The position numbers and the translations under genes are program-made. This document shows positions 45,918-55,300 of a stretch of DNA of 64,000 nucleotides, one piece after another. The DNA comes from Rheinheimera aquimaris (GTDB lineage Bacteria; Pseudomonadota; Gammaproteobacteria; Enterobacterales; Alteromonadaceae). The first letter of the stretch is position 1; each line of letters begins with the position of its first letter. The stretch is from NCBI RefSeq assembly GCF_020531985.1, contig NZ_JAJAVQ010000001.1, positions 186,001 through 250,000 on the forward strand, in the 5' to 3' direction. A model generated the notes under the pieces. That model searched no databases. It saw only the letters and a list, made by a program, of their open reading frames with translations, and was not told the origin of the DNA.

Positions 45918-46661
45918 ATGTTTGATTTACATAACCATATTTTGCCGGGAATAGATGATGGCAGCCGTGATATGGCCGAGTCGCTGCAGTTACTGCGCCT
46001 TGCCGCAGAGCAGGGGATAAGTCATATGCTTGCCACTCCCCATATTAACCCGGGCCGTTACGATAACAGTGCTGCTGGCATCAAGCACGCCCTGGACTGC
46101 TTACGTCAGGCTGCCAGTGAGCAACATATCAACATCAGTGTTGCAGCTGCAGCTGAAGTGCGTATCAGCAGTGAAATGCTGCCGCTGGTTGAACAGGGCA
46201 AGTTACCGTTTATCGGGCAGTATCAGGGACGAAATATCGTGCTGCTGGAGTTGCCGCACAGCCATGTTCCACCCGGTAGTGATAAGTTACTGGCCTGGCT
46301 TGGCCGGAAAAATATCAGCGTGATGCTGGCGCATCCGGAGCGCAACCGCGATTTGCTGGCTGAACCGGAGCGAATTAAGCCGTTTATGAAAGCCGGTTGT
46401 TTGTTTCAGCTAACGGCTGGTGCGCTTGACGGCGATATGGGGCCGGACGTTATGGCGCTGGCCCGGCACTGGTTAACACAAGGGTTGTATCACATCATTG
46501 CCAGTGACACGCATTCGGTTAAACGCCGGCCCCCGAAACTTGGGCAGGCATTTGAGTATGTGAAACAGGTTCAGGGGGAAGAACAGGCGCACCGGCTTTG
46601 CGTTAGCAATCCGGCCGAGCTGTCTGCGCCTGTATTCGAACGCGGCATGTTACTGAGTTAA
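45918..46661 (+). CDS. PHP-type protein-tyrosine phosphatase (CpsB/YwqE family)
   Basis: A 247-residue metal-dependent phosphatase of the PHP superfamily, expected to dephosphorylate the preceding tyrosine kinase. The metal-site motif DLHNHILPGIDDG (residues 3-15) is at the N terminus, with ATPHINPGRY near 40, MLAHPERN near 137 and ASDTHSVKRRPP near 195. This type is usual in Firmicutes; here it replaces the low-molecular-weight Wzb phosphatase. It ends the exopolysaccharide locus and its stop overlaps by 4 bp the stop of the opposite-strand gene, with no terminator hairpin between them. Confidence 0.9.
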   Translation: MFDLHNHILPGIDDGSRDMAESLQLLRLAAEQGISHMLATPHINPGRYDNSAAGIKHALDCLRQAASEQHINISVAAAAEVRISSEMLPLVEQGKLPFIGQYQGRNIVLLELPHSHVPPGSDKLLAWLGRKNISVMLAHPERNRDLLAEPERIKPFMKAGCLFQLTAGALDGDMGPDVMALARHWLTQGLYHIIASDTHSVKRRPPKLGQAFEYVKQVQGEEQAHRLCVSNPAELSAPVFERGMLLS

Positions 46662-47881
46662 AAAAAAGTATCAACACTCTGCAACAGGTTGTAGTTATCA
46701 TCTACCAGCCATAAGCTGCGCCATTTATCAAAGGTCAGGCATGGATGTGATGTGCTGAGCAGCACAATATCGCCAATATGGGGCTGGATAGTGCCGCTGT
46801 AGCGCCAGAACGCATGCTGATCCATTACTTTTATCGTCTCGCAGCCCTTAGGTTTGTCGCTTAGCAACTTACCATCGCGGTAAACCGCAATCGCCTGCGG
46901 CAAGCCTGCGTCAAAGGCCGCGTCACGTTTACCAAAGCCGAGCACGGCCAGCCCCGGTTCCGGTAGAGACTGCACATAAGCCGCCAACTCCAGCGCACTG
47001 GATAAACTGTCACCCAGACGACAGGCAAGATGACTGCGCGACATCAGCTGTTGCTGCGCCTGTTCGTATATGCCTTTGTCATGGCTGATATAACAGCCCG
47101 GGCGAAGCACGATACGCATAGTATCGGGTAAAGTAGCTTTGTTAAGTTCAGTGGCAACAATGTCATACCAGACTGAGCCTGCGCCGCTTATCAGCGGTTG
47201 CTGGTATTTAAGCAGCTGTTGTCTGGTCAGCGCTTTCGCCAGCGCGGCAGCACGCTGTACAAACTGGCGCACATCGCGCTCGGTATCATCACTTTTTATT
47301 ACGCCCTCGTAGAATTCGATACCTGCCAGGCTTAAGCCGGGCAGGGTAGCAATATGTTGTGCCAGCTCCGTTGCCTGCTGATTAGTCCGGCAACCGCAGC
47401 GACCACCGGGTACACCAAGCTCAATCAGTACCGGTAAAGTAAGTTTTTCGGCGGCAAAAAAAGCTGACAACGCGCTGGCATTGGCATGACTGTCAACACA
47501 GACATAAATATTACATCCCCTGCCAACAACCGCTGCCACCAACGCCATATTGGCGCGACCAATCAACTGATTGGCCAGAATGATTTGCTGCGCACCGGCC
47601 TGGGCGGCAACTTGTGCCTGATAAGCCGTAGCGACTGTGATACCCCAGGCGCCACTGGCCAGTTGCTGCTGGAACAGCCAGGGCGTCATGCTGGTTTTAC
47701 CATGTGGAGCAAGCGACACGCCACAGCTATTGGCAAAGCGTTGCATCCATTGCAAATTATGCTCAACGGCAGACTGCTTAAGCACAGCCGCTGGCAGGCA
47801 GATATCCTGCTGCAGTAAATTCAGTTGCCGGTTTAATTGCTGCGGTGCTGCAGCTTTATGCCCAGAATTTTGGTACTTCAT
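46658..47881 (-). CDS. PLP-dependent D-amino-acid dehydratase/aldolase (DSD1-like, alanine-racemase fold)
   Basis: A 407-residue cytosolic protein of the alanine-racemase N-terminal fold joined to a D-serine-dehydratase-like C-terminal domain. The PLP lysine is K62 in APHGKTSM. The C-terminal metal pair His379 and Cys381 (SHPCLTFDKWR) matches the zinc site of eukaryotic-type D-serine dehydratase. It should act on a D-hydroxy amino acid such as D-serine or D-threonine; the exact reaction is not certain. It diverges from the RpiR gene across a 190-bp promoter region. RidA downstream of RpiR would remove the 2-aminoacrylate formed by such a dehydratase. Confidence 0.85.
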   Translation of the reverse strand: MKYQNSGHKAAAPQQLNRQLNLLQQDICLPAAVLKQSAVEHNLQWMQRFANSCGVSLAPHGKTSMTPWLFQQQLASGAWGITVATAYQAQVAAQAGAQQIILANQLIGRANMALVAAVVGRGCNIYVCVDSHANASALSAFFAAEKLTLPVLIELGVPGGRCGCRTNQQATELAQHIATLPGLSLAGIEFYEGVIKSDDTERDVRQFVQRAAALAKALTRQQLLKYQQPLISGAGSVWYDIVATELNKATLPDTMRIVLRPGCYISHDKGIYEQAQQQLMSRSHLACRLGDSLSSALELAAYVQSLPEPGLAVLGFGKRDAAFDAGLPQAIAVYRDGKLLSDKPKGCETIKVMDQHAFWRYSGTIQPHIGDIVLLSTSHPCLTFDKWRSLWLVDDNYNLLQSVDTFF

Positions 47882-47956
47882 AACATCTCGCTATTAACTA
47901 ATTGCTATCCAGATTGAAGTGTAACCAGTAAATTGCTGTAAATAAGCGATATTAAT

Positions 47957-47987
47957 GTTTACTTTTGCATCAGCATGGTACAAAGTA
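47957..47987 (+). promoter_or_regulatory. 31-bp candidate operator, copy 1
   Basis: The site reads GTTTACTTTT, two variable bases, ATC, three variable bases, then ATGGTACAAAGTA. Twenty-six of 31 bases match copy 2 at 55526-55556, in the same orientation. TACTTT and AAAGTA at its ends form an inverted repeat with 16 bp between. It lies between the divergent DSD1-like and RpiR genes, about 90-100 bp from each start codon. An RpiR-type dimer is the likely binder. Confidence 0.7.
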
Positions 47988-48007
47988 TCTTTTATGTCTA
48001 GAGAAAT

Positions 48008-48048
48008 GTTACTTTAGCAAAAGTTACTCTGTAACACCATTGCTAAAG
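48008..48048. promoter_or_regulatory. Nested dyads just upstream of the RpiR gene
   Basis: CTTTAGCAA (48012-48020) and TTGCTAAAG (48040-48048) form a perfect 9-bp dyad; inside it GTTAC-TCT-GTAAC (48023-48035) is a second one. TACTTT at 48010-48015 repeats the half-site of the 31-bp operator. Lying 24-64 bp before the RpiR ATG, these could be an autoregulatory site or a leader hairpin. Confidence 0.5.
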
Positions 48049-48071
48049 GTTTCAGCCCGGCGGAAAAAGTA

Positions 48072-48935
48072 ATGAGTTACGAAATAGATGTGTTGTCACG
48101 CATTTCTGAACGTTTTGTCGAAATGAGTGAATCGGAACAAAGGGTAGCGCAGCTGATCCTGGACAATGTCAAAGCTGCAACCGAGATGAGTATCGCTAAA
48201 CTGTCGGAGCAGGCCGGTGTAAGTCAGGCAACAGTTACGCGTTTTGCCCGCACCGTTGACTGTAAAGACGTGCGTCAGCTTAAAGTGAAGCTGGCGCAAT
48301 CGCTGGCTGTCGGCCAGCGCTTTGTTGAAGAAACACCCGATCTTGACGGTATTCAGGGTGTGTACGAAGCAATAAAAAACACGCTGGACCTGAGCCGCAA
48401 ATTGCTGGTAGAGGCCGATATCAAACTGGCAGTCAGTTATCTGCAAGGCGCCAGAATGATTTTTTGTATCGGCATGGGCGGCGGCTCTTCTATCGGATCA
48501 CAGGAACTGCAGTACCGACTGTTTCGTTTTGGTATGCCGGTGTGCAGTTATCAGGATGGTTTACTTACCCGAATGGCCGCTGCTGCAGTTGAACCTCAGG
48601 ATGTCCTTGTTGCCATTTCTCTGACCGGTAACACAGCAGAAATCATTGACTCTGCAGCCATAGCGCGCCAATACGGTGCCAAAGTTATTGCCATTACCAA
48701 ACCCAGCTCAGCACTTGCTGCCAATGCCGACATCGTGCTGGGTCTGCAGGCACCGGAAACCGACTTTATCTATAAGCCATCGGCTTCACGCTACGCCATG
48801 CTGGCGATTATCGATGTGCTGGCGACCGAAGTTGCTAAACAGAATAAGCGTAAATCACGCGACAAATTGCGCCGTGTCAAGCTATCGCTGGATAGCCATC
48901 GCGGTGGTGACGAGCGTCAGCCGCTTGGAGACTAA
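48072..48935 (+). CDS. RpiR/MurR family transcriptional regulator
   Basis: A 287-residue regulator. The N-terminal helix-turn-helix (about 18-75) contains MSIAKLSEQAGVSQATVTRFAR, and a SIS domain (about 120-255) contains FCIGMGGGSSIGSQEL and VAISLTGNTAEIIDSA. SIS domains of this family bind phosphosugars such as MurNAc-6-P or GlcN-6-P. It heads an operon with RidA, a symporter and an M81 protein, and faces the DSD1-like gene. The local repeated 31-bp site makes it the likely controller of this operon, the divergent enzyme and the GH20/receptor pair. Confidence 0.92.
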   Translation: MSYEIDVLSRISERFVEMSESEQRVAQLILDNVKAATEMSIAKLSEQAGVSQATVTRFARTVDCKDVRQLKVKLAQSLAVGQRFVEETPDLDGIQGVYEAIKNTLDLSRKLLVEADIKLAVSYLQGARMIFCIGMGGGSSIGSQELQYRLFRFGMPVCSYQDGLLTRMAAAAVEPQDVLVAISLTGNTAEIIDSAAIARQYGAKVIAITKPSSALAANADIVLGLQAPETDFIYKPSASRYAMLAIIDVLATEVAKQNKRKSRDKLRRVKLSLDSHRGGDERQPLGD

Positions 48936-48941
48936 ACCGTT

Positions 48942-49334
48942 ATGACGATAAAACGCTATGGTATCGATGAAAGTACCGGTACCGGTGGCCAAAAGCTGCC
49001 CTTTGCCAAAGCTGTAGAAGCCGCTGGCTGGCTGTATGTGTCAGGCCAGACACCCATGCGAAATGGTGAGGTCGTTGAGGGCGGTATTGTTGAGCAGTCG
49101 GAACTGGCACTGCAAAACTGCATAGACATTATGCAGCAGGCTGGCTATCAGTTGGCGGATGTTGTGCACGTAAAAGTGTATCTGACAGATGCGCGTTACT
49201 TTGCAAGTTTTAACCAGGTATTCCGCCGGGTGTTTGCTGAGGCGCCACCTGCCAGGATTTGTGCGGTGGCTGACCTGGTGGTCGACTGTAAAGTTGAGGT
49301 TGATTTGACCTGTTACCGCGCTGATCGCTGCTGA
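48942..49334 (+). CDS. RidA family protein (2-iminobutanoate/2-aminoacrylate deaminase-like)
   Basis: A 130-residue YjgF/RidA-family protein. The catalytic Arg is at position 105 (PPARICAV), the same number as in canonical RidA, so hydrolysis of reactive enamine/imine intermediates such as 2-aminoacrylate is likely. It starts 6 bp after the RpiR gene and 1 bp before the symporter gene. Its pairing with a PLP dehydratase makes chemical sense because that enzyme class releases aminoacrylate. The N-terminal sequence differs from housekeeping RidA, so it is probably a pathway-specific copy. Confidence 0.87.
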   Translation: MTIKRYGIDESTGTGGQKLPFAKAVEAAGWLYVSGQTPMRNGEVVEGGIVEQSELALQNCIDIMQQAGYQLADVVHVKVYLTDARYFASFNQVFRRVFAEAPPARICAVADLVVDCKVEVDLTCYRADRC

Positions 49335-49335
49335 T

Positions 49336-50829
49336 ATGAACGGCACACTGTTTCTGCTTGGTTTTGGTCTGTATCTGTTGCTGATGATTACCATCAGTTA
49401 TCTGGTATCACGCAGGCAAAGCAGCAGTGAAGATTTTTTGCTGGCCGGACGTAAAGTGTCCGGCACGCTGACACTGGGAACCACTGTCGCGACGATGATT
49501 GGTACCGGCACCAGTATGGGAGCTGTAGGCTATGCCTATCAGCATGGTTGGGGAGGCATTTTGTATGGTATCGGCGGTGCCGTTGGTATTTTACTGACAG
49601 CCTGGCTGTTTGCACCGCTGCGGCAATTGCGTTTTATGACAATGAGCGAAGAGCTGTGTTACTACGTTGGTGCCAACCAATGGGTAAAGCATTGCAGTGC
49701 GGTGCTTATCTTCCTGGCGTCACTGGGCTGGCTCGGCGCGCATATTATTGGTGGCGCCCTCTATTTATCCTGGGCCACGGGCATAAACTTACTGCATTCC
49801 AAATTACTGATCGCAGGTGCCTTTACTCTGTACGTTATGATAGGTGGTTATAAGGCGGTGGTTTGGACCGACAGTCTGATGGCTGTGCTGCTGTTTTGTG
49901 GATTTATTGTGATGAGTGCCGCTGCGGTGCATATTAGTGGTGGTATAGCACCACTTGCTGGTTTGGTCACTGAAGCGCTGCATTCCGGTCAGATGAAAAG
50001 CCTGCCGTTGCTGCCGGCTATTTCTCTGGCGGTGGTCGTGGCAGTGGGCGTGATGGCGACACCGTCATTTCGGCAACGTATTTATGCTGCACGCAGCGTC
50101 AATACGGTCAGGCGTTCGTTTTTGCTGTCAGGCGGTTTATATCTGTTATTTGCCTCTTTACCGGCCGTCATTGGTATTACCGCATTTTCACTGGCACCCG
50201 AGCTGGATAATCACCAGTTTGCCTTCAGTACGGTGGCCGTTATGTTGCTGCCAGCCGCTTTGGCAATGCTGGTGTTGCTGGCTGGCCTGTCGGCTACGTT
50301 ATCCTCTGCCAGTTCAGATGCTATTGCTGCCGTGTCGGTACTGATCCGCGATTTATACCAGGCAGTAACGGGGCAGATGCCGCCGGTTAATAAAGCCGTG
50401 CGCTACGCCAGACTGGCTGTGCTAGTAGTGTCAGGCTGCGCATTACTGCTGGCTCTGCTATCCGATGATTTAATCAGCTACATCAGCAACATGATCGCGA
50501 CGCTGATTGCCGGTATGTTTGTTGTCGCTGTACTTGGCCGGTTTTGGCAGCGGCTTAACTGGCAGGGCGCATTGGCGGCGATGCTGACAGCTGTATTTAC
50601 CTCGCTGTTGCTGTTAAGCCAACCGCTCTGGCTTGCACTGTGGGGAAACCCCTGTATTCCGGCTGTCAGCTGTGCTTTTTTTGCAGCAGTGCTAGTCAGC
50701 TTGCTGACGCCGGCATCCGCAGTAAGCCGGGATCTGGCATTACAACGTATTACGGCGCAGCGGGAGCTAAACCCTGTTGTGCAGCAAGAGCAAAACGGAC
50801 GCCCTGTCACGCTGGAACAGCGGTACTGA
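49336..50829 (+). CDS. Sodium:solute symporter (SSS family)
   Basis: A 497-residue inner-membrane symporter with about 13 hydrophobic segments. The N-terminal SRRQSSSEDFLLAGRKVSG and TMIGTGTSMGAVGYAYQHGWGG-type regions match SSS proteins that use the LeuT fold. Substrates of the family include sugars, amino acids, sialic acid and pantothenate. Position in an operon with RidA and near an exported GH20 enzyme suggests a sugar-amino-acid or D-amino-acid substrate. It starts 1 bp after the RidA stop. Confidence 0.87.
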   Translation: MNGTLFLLGFGLYLLLMITISYLVSRRQSSSEDFLLAGRKVSGTLTLGTTVATMIGTGTSMGAVGYAYQHGWGGILYGIGGAVGILLTAWLFAPLRQLRFMTMSEELCYYVGANQWVKHCSAVLIFLASLGWLGAHIIGGALYLSWATGINLLHSKLLIAGAFTLYVMIGGYKAVVWTDSLMAVLLFCGFIVMSAAAVHISGGIAPLAGLVTEALHSGQMKSLPLLPAISLAVVVAVGVMATPSFRQRIYAARSVNTVRRSFLLSGGLYLLFASLPAVIGITAFSLAPELDNHQFAFSTVAVMLLPAALAMLVLLAGLSATLSSASSDAIAAVSVLIRDLYQAVTGQMPPVNKAVRYARLAVLVVSGCALLLALLSDDLISYISNMIATLIAGMFVVAVLGRFWQRLNWQGALAAMLTAVFTSLLLLSQPLWLALWGNPCIPAVSCAFFAAVLVSLLTPASAVSRDLALQRITAQRELNPVVQQEQNGRPVTLEQRY

Positions 50830-50844
50830 ATTCAATGAGGGTTT

Positions 50845-52302
50845 ATGCGTATTTTTACTGCCTCGCTGGCAACTGAAACCAACACGTTCTCGCCGATGTA
50901 TACCGATGTGCATAGCTTCTATCAGAGCTTTTATGCGCCACCAGGCCAACATCCGGACACACCTACGTTATGCAGTGCACCACTGATTGCTTGCCGTGAA
51001 TACGCCAGCAGCAATGCCAGTATTGAAGTAATAGAAGGCAGTTGCAGTTGGGCTGAGCCAGGCGGCTTGCTGAACCGGCAGTCTTATGAGCAGTTACGCG
51101 ATGAAATTTTGCTGCAATTGCGTCAGGCTATGCCGGTGCAGGCGGTACTGCTTGGCTTGCACGGTGCTATGGTGGCGCAGGGGTATGACGACTGTGAGGG
51201 TGACTTACTAACGCGGGTACGTGAAATAACCGGGCCAGATGTGTTTATTGGTGCCACGTTAGACCCTCATAGCCACCTGACACCTGACCGGCTCAAAGCG
51301 TCTGATGTGCTCATAGCATTTAAAGAGTTCCCGCATCTGGATTTTATGCAGTGCGCGCGTGATTTGGTGCGCCTGGCGGTGGCAGCAGTGCAGCGTGAGG
51401 TTAAGCCCAGCATGAGCAGTTTCGATTGCCGGATGATAGATGTATTGCCAACCAGCCATGAGCCGATGAAATCCTTTATCACGAAGATCCGTCAGTTAGA
51501 GCAACAACCGTCAGTGCTGTCGATTTCGGTTATTCATGGTTTTATGGCGGGGGACGTGCCATATATGGGCACGCAATTGTTGGTCGTCACTGATAACAAA
51601 CCTGAACTCGGGCAGCAACTGGCAAAACAGCTTGGGTTGGAACTGTTTTCTTTCCGCGGACGCACTTTACCGCGGTTTGACAGCATAGAAACCGCACTGA
51701 CGTTAGCCGTACAAAGTAAGGGCACGACTGTGCTGGCCGACGTCTGGGACAACCCGGGTGGCGGTGTAGCAGGGGATGGCACCTTAATTTTGCAGCAGAT
51801 ACTTGCACGTAAACTGACCAATGTAGCTGTTGGGACTATTTGGGATCCTATGGCGGTTAAGTTGTGTTTTGCCGCCGGAGAAGGCGCCCGGATAAGCTTA
51901 CGTTTCGGTGGTAAAAGTTGTGCCACTGCTGGCGAGCCAATAGACAAAGTAGTGCAGGTTGTCCGGCTTAAAGCCAATGCTGAGCAGCAGTTTGCCGACA
52001 GCAGTGTGCCTATGGGTGACTGTGCATTGATTAAATTTGATGGTATCGACGTTATTCTGAATACCAACCGCTGTCAGTCGTTTGACCCCAGCCTGTTCAG
52101 AGCCCTGGGTATTGCGCCGGAAGAGCGCAGCCTGCTGCTGATCAAGTCGACTAATCATTTTTATCAGGGCTTTGCGCCGCTGGCGGCGCAGGTACTTTAT
52201 GTCGATGCCGGGGCGCCATACCCCAGCGATCCTAAGCGTAATGGCTACCGCCACCTGACCAGGCCGATATGGCCCATAGTAGAAGAGCCGTTCGCGCTAT
52301 AG
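50845..52302 (+). CDS. M81 family metallopeptidase-like protein (MlrC-like)
   Basis: A 485-residue cytosolic protein of the M81/MlrC family, named for a microcystin-peptide-degrading enzyme. ETNTFSP near the N terminus, GLHGAMV (about 105-111), ATLDPHSHL (about 134-142) and DNPGGGVAGDGT (about 306-317) are family motifs; the His and Asp residues are likely metal ligands. Many relatives sit in amino-acid and D-amino-acid clusters and may act on small amides or peptides instead of microcystin. AGGG precedes the ATG. Its stop overlaps by 6 bp the stop of the opposite-strand GH20 gene. Confidence 0.85.
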   Translation: MRIFTASLATETNTFSPMYTDVHSFYQSFYAPPGQHPDTPTLCSAPLIACREYASSNASIEVIEGSCSWAEPGGLLNRQSYEQLRDEILLQLRQAMPVQAVLLGLHGAMVAQGYDDCEGDLLTRVREITGPDVFIGATLDPHSHLTPDRLKASDVLIAFKEFPHLDFMQCARDLVRLAVAAVQREVKPSMSSFDCRMIDVLPTSHEPMKSFITKIRQLEQQPSVLSISVIHGFMAGDVPYMGTQLLVVTDNKPELGQQLAKQLGLELFSFRGRTLPRFDSIETALTLAVQSKGTTVLADVWDNPGGGVAGDGTLILQQILARKLTNVAVGTIWDPMAVKLCFAAGEGARISLRFGGKSCATAGEPIDKVVQVVRLKANAEQQFADSSVPMGDCALIKFDGIDVILNTNRCQSFDPSLFRALGIAPEERSLLLIKSTNHFYQGFAPLAAQVLYVDAGAPYPSDPKRNGYRHLTRPIWPIVEEPFAL

Positions 52303-55300
52303 TGCAATGCGCTCAATGCAGCCACACTGCTGAATGGTGACATACAAAGTCTTTTCGTCACGGCTCAAGGCTACATTCGTCGGTAAGGCATTGTTTAGCC
52401 GGTATTCCTGCAACAGGTTGCCGTTTTTATCCAGTTTCGCTACCACGCCTTTGCCGTAACGCGCGATAAAGAGATTCCCCTGGCTGTCGGTGCGCATACC
52501 ATCAAGGCCATATTCACTGAAGCGGGCAAACAGTGTTTTGTCAGCCAGGCTGTTATCCGGCAGGATCCGAAAACGCCATACTGTTCGCTGCACACTCTCG
52601 TTAACGTATAAAAATTGCTGGTCGGGGCTTACAGCAATGCCATTGGTTGTACCCATATCGGCGCGCATTAACTCGCTTTGGCCGTTTCGGCTAATGCGCC
52701 ATAATTTGCCGCTGTTATCTGCCCAGTTCGGATCGCTGGCAAACAAAGTACCGTTTTGCATAATGGCCAGATCATTAGGCTGGTTCATCGTCTTGTTGTG
52801 GCTGAAGGTATCCAGCGTGCCGTTGTGATAACGCAGAATATTGTGGCCGGTATAGTCGGCGATATACATGGCGCCGTTTTCATCAAACACTATGCCGTTG
52901 CCGGTGCTGCCAGGGGCTAATGTAATGTAACGACTTGCACTGCCATCAGCACTGACTTTGCCGACGGTACCAGCGGTTGCAAAGTTGACAGCATACAGGT
53001 TGCCGGCAGTATCGACAGCCGGACCTTCTACCGCGCCGCTGAAAGTCCCCGCTTTAACCCAGATATGGCTGTGCGGAGTATGTTCGAGTAACTTTTGTAG
53101 TGGCCGGTGCAGGGCAATAATTATCTCATGCTGAATGGTCGCGGCCTGTTCAAGCTGCAGTGCGATGCTGTCGCGCTTTGTTTTTAAAAGCGGTTTTTGC
53201 TGTTCAATGCTGTTCAGCATTAACTGGCCTGACTGGCTTAATGCTACCAGTTGCTGCATCAGAGAGTTGTAAGGTTTGAGAGTTGCGACATTTGTTGCAA
53301 GCAGTCCGTTAGCGGCGGTTTGCCACTTCGCAAGCTGCTCATTAAGCCACTGCTTGTCGACAGCCTGGCGTTGTTCCAACCAAAGCTGCAACCGTTGTTC
53401 AAACTGGCGGACAGCGCTTTGCTCGGCTGGTAAGAAATCAGCCAGCAGGTTAAGCGGGGCATCCTGATGATAAATGCCGGTAGCAGACTTTTGATGCAGA
53501 CGATGATAATAATGCGCGGGTTCAAAAGCCTCACTGACAGTTGCTAAAGCCTGTGAATGTTCACCTGCCAAAGCAGTATACCCCTGTTGCTGTTGCCTTA
53601 TGTTCTGCAGGCTGAAGTGATTTAACCGCTCATTAAGCCAGCCGAGCCGCTGATACATACTGTCTTCGTCAGTGACATCCTGAGCTGACCATAGTCGCTC
53701 AGCAACAGCGAAACCATTCGGCCATAAGCGGATATCGATATTGTCTGGCGTCACCAGCTCGCCCCATAACGCCATTTCGCCACCGAGAATGTGTTGCGTT
53801 GTGCTGCCGTCAGTATCATAGGTGTAAGGAACGGGCGCTGCTACCGGTAACTTTTTATCCGCGCGTTGCTGTAGTGCTATTGCAGAACCGTTGACCTGGT
53901 AAGGCGCATTACCGACAATCAGCTTACCCTGTAGTGTTTCGCCAAGCGTAAAATCTGCAGTAAGCGGCCCCATCCAGCTATCAATCCGGAAGCTTAGTTT
54001 GTCAGCGTTTAAGACAGGTTGCTGTACGAAGGCCGGTGAGCGGCCATCAAACTCCATTAAAGCGTGCACTGTGCCGTCAGTAAGACCGAGCAGGGCCAAC
54101 TTGCCTGTTATGGCGCTGCCGCGCAGCCGCTCGAAATCAAAATGCCAGGCAGACCAATGGGCAGGCGCTGATAAATCTGGCTGCGGCAGGTTTGCTGGCG
54201 CCGGGTCGTTACGGTAGTGAAAGGCGGCAAACTGTGGTTGGTCCAGATAATAGCCGGTCGATAATACGGTATCGTAACCTTCCGCAGCGGCCTGATGCAG
54301 CGATTCTACGCCACGCCATGACTGCACCAGCACCGATTTTGGTAAGCTGCCCTGCGTTATTTCATCCCAGCCCATCATAGTGCGGCCAGCCTGTTGCAGT
54401 ATGCTGTGCAGCCGCTGGTTAAAGTAAGCATGTAACGCAGTAGCGTCAGCCAGCTGATGTTGTTGCATAAACTTTACGATATGAGCCGAGCCAAGCCAAT
54501 GCTCGCTCAACACTTCATCGCCGCCGATATGCAGATAGGGATCAGGAAATACCGTTGTTACTTCCGTGATCAGTTCAGTCAGAAAGTCATAAACGGCTTC
54601 ATTCGTTGGGTCCAACACGGCCGGATGCACTCCCCAGTGTTTTTCGGGTTGTTTCGGCCCGGGTTGGCTCATCAGTTCAGGATAAGCAATACCGAGAGCG
54701 GTCGTATGGCCCGGCAGGTCAATTTCCGGTACGACGCGGATGCCACGCTCCGCGGCATACTGTACCAACTGCCGTAACTGTTGCTGTGTGTAGTAGCCTT
54801 GTTTGCCTCCCAGCTGGTGTAACCTGGGAAAACGCTTTGACTCAAAACGCCAACCCTGGTCATCAGTCAGATGCAGGTGCAGCACATTCAATTTCACCGC
54901 CGCCATAATGTCCAGCTGGCGCAGCAAAGTTGGAAAAGGCAAAAAGCGCCGGGCCGGATCCAGTAACACGCCACGCCAGCTAAACCGCGGCGCATCATAC
55001 AGCTGTAATGCAGGGGCTTTGCCATTTTTCTCCAGCTGTAATAGCGTTTCCAGACCGCGCAAAACACCGATTTCTGTTGTGGCGTCAAGTTCAATTTCGT
55101 GCTGGCTGATACGCAACTGATACTGCTCGTTCATCTGCACAACCGGTATATTGCTTTGGCGGGCGTCAGTGACTGTAATGCGCAAGGTTTGTTGTGGCGT
55201 GTCGGCAATATCGACGCCGGTTTGCAGAGCTAAGCGCTGAACAAACCGCTCTGTTGCCTGATTAAGCAAAATGTTGTCCGAGGCGTCGATATTAAAGCCA

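Noticed and set aside
48072-48935. Naming the RpiR-family regulator murR.
   Set aside because: No murQ or MurNAc-specific transporter is in the window and the ligand cannot be told from the SIS domain by eye.
50845-52302. Calling the M81 protein a microcystin-degrading enzyme.
   Set aside because: MlrA, MlrB and MlrD partners are absent and the context is amino-acid catabolism; the family name alone does not support the function.
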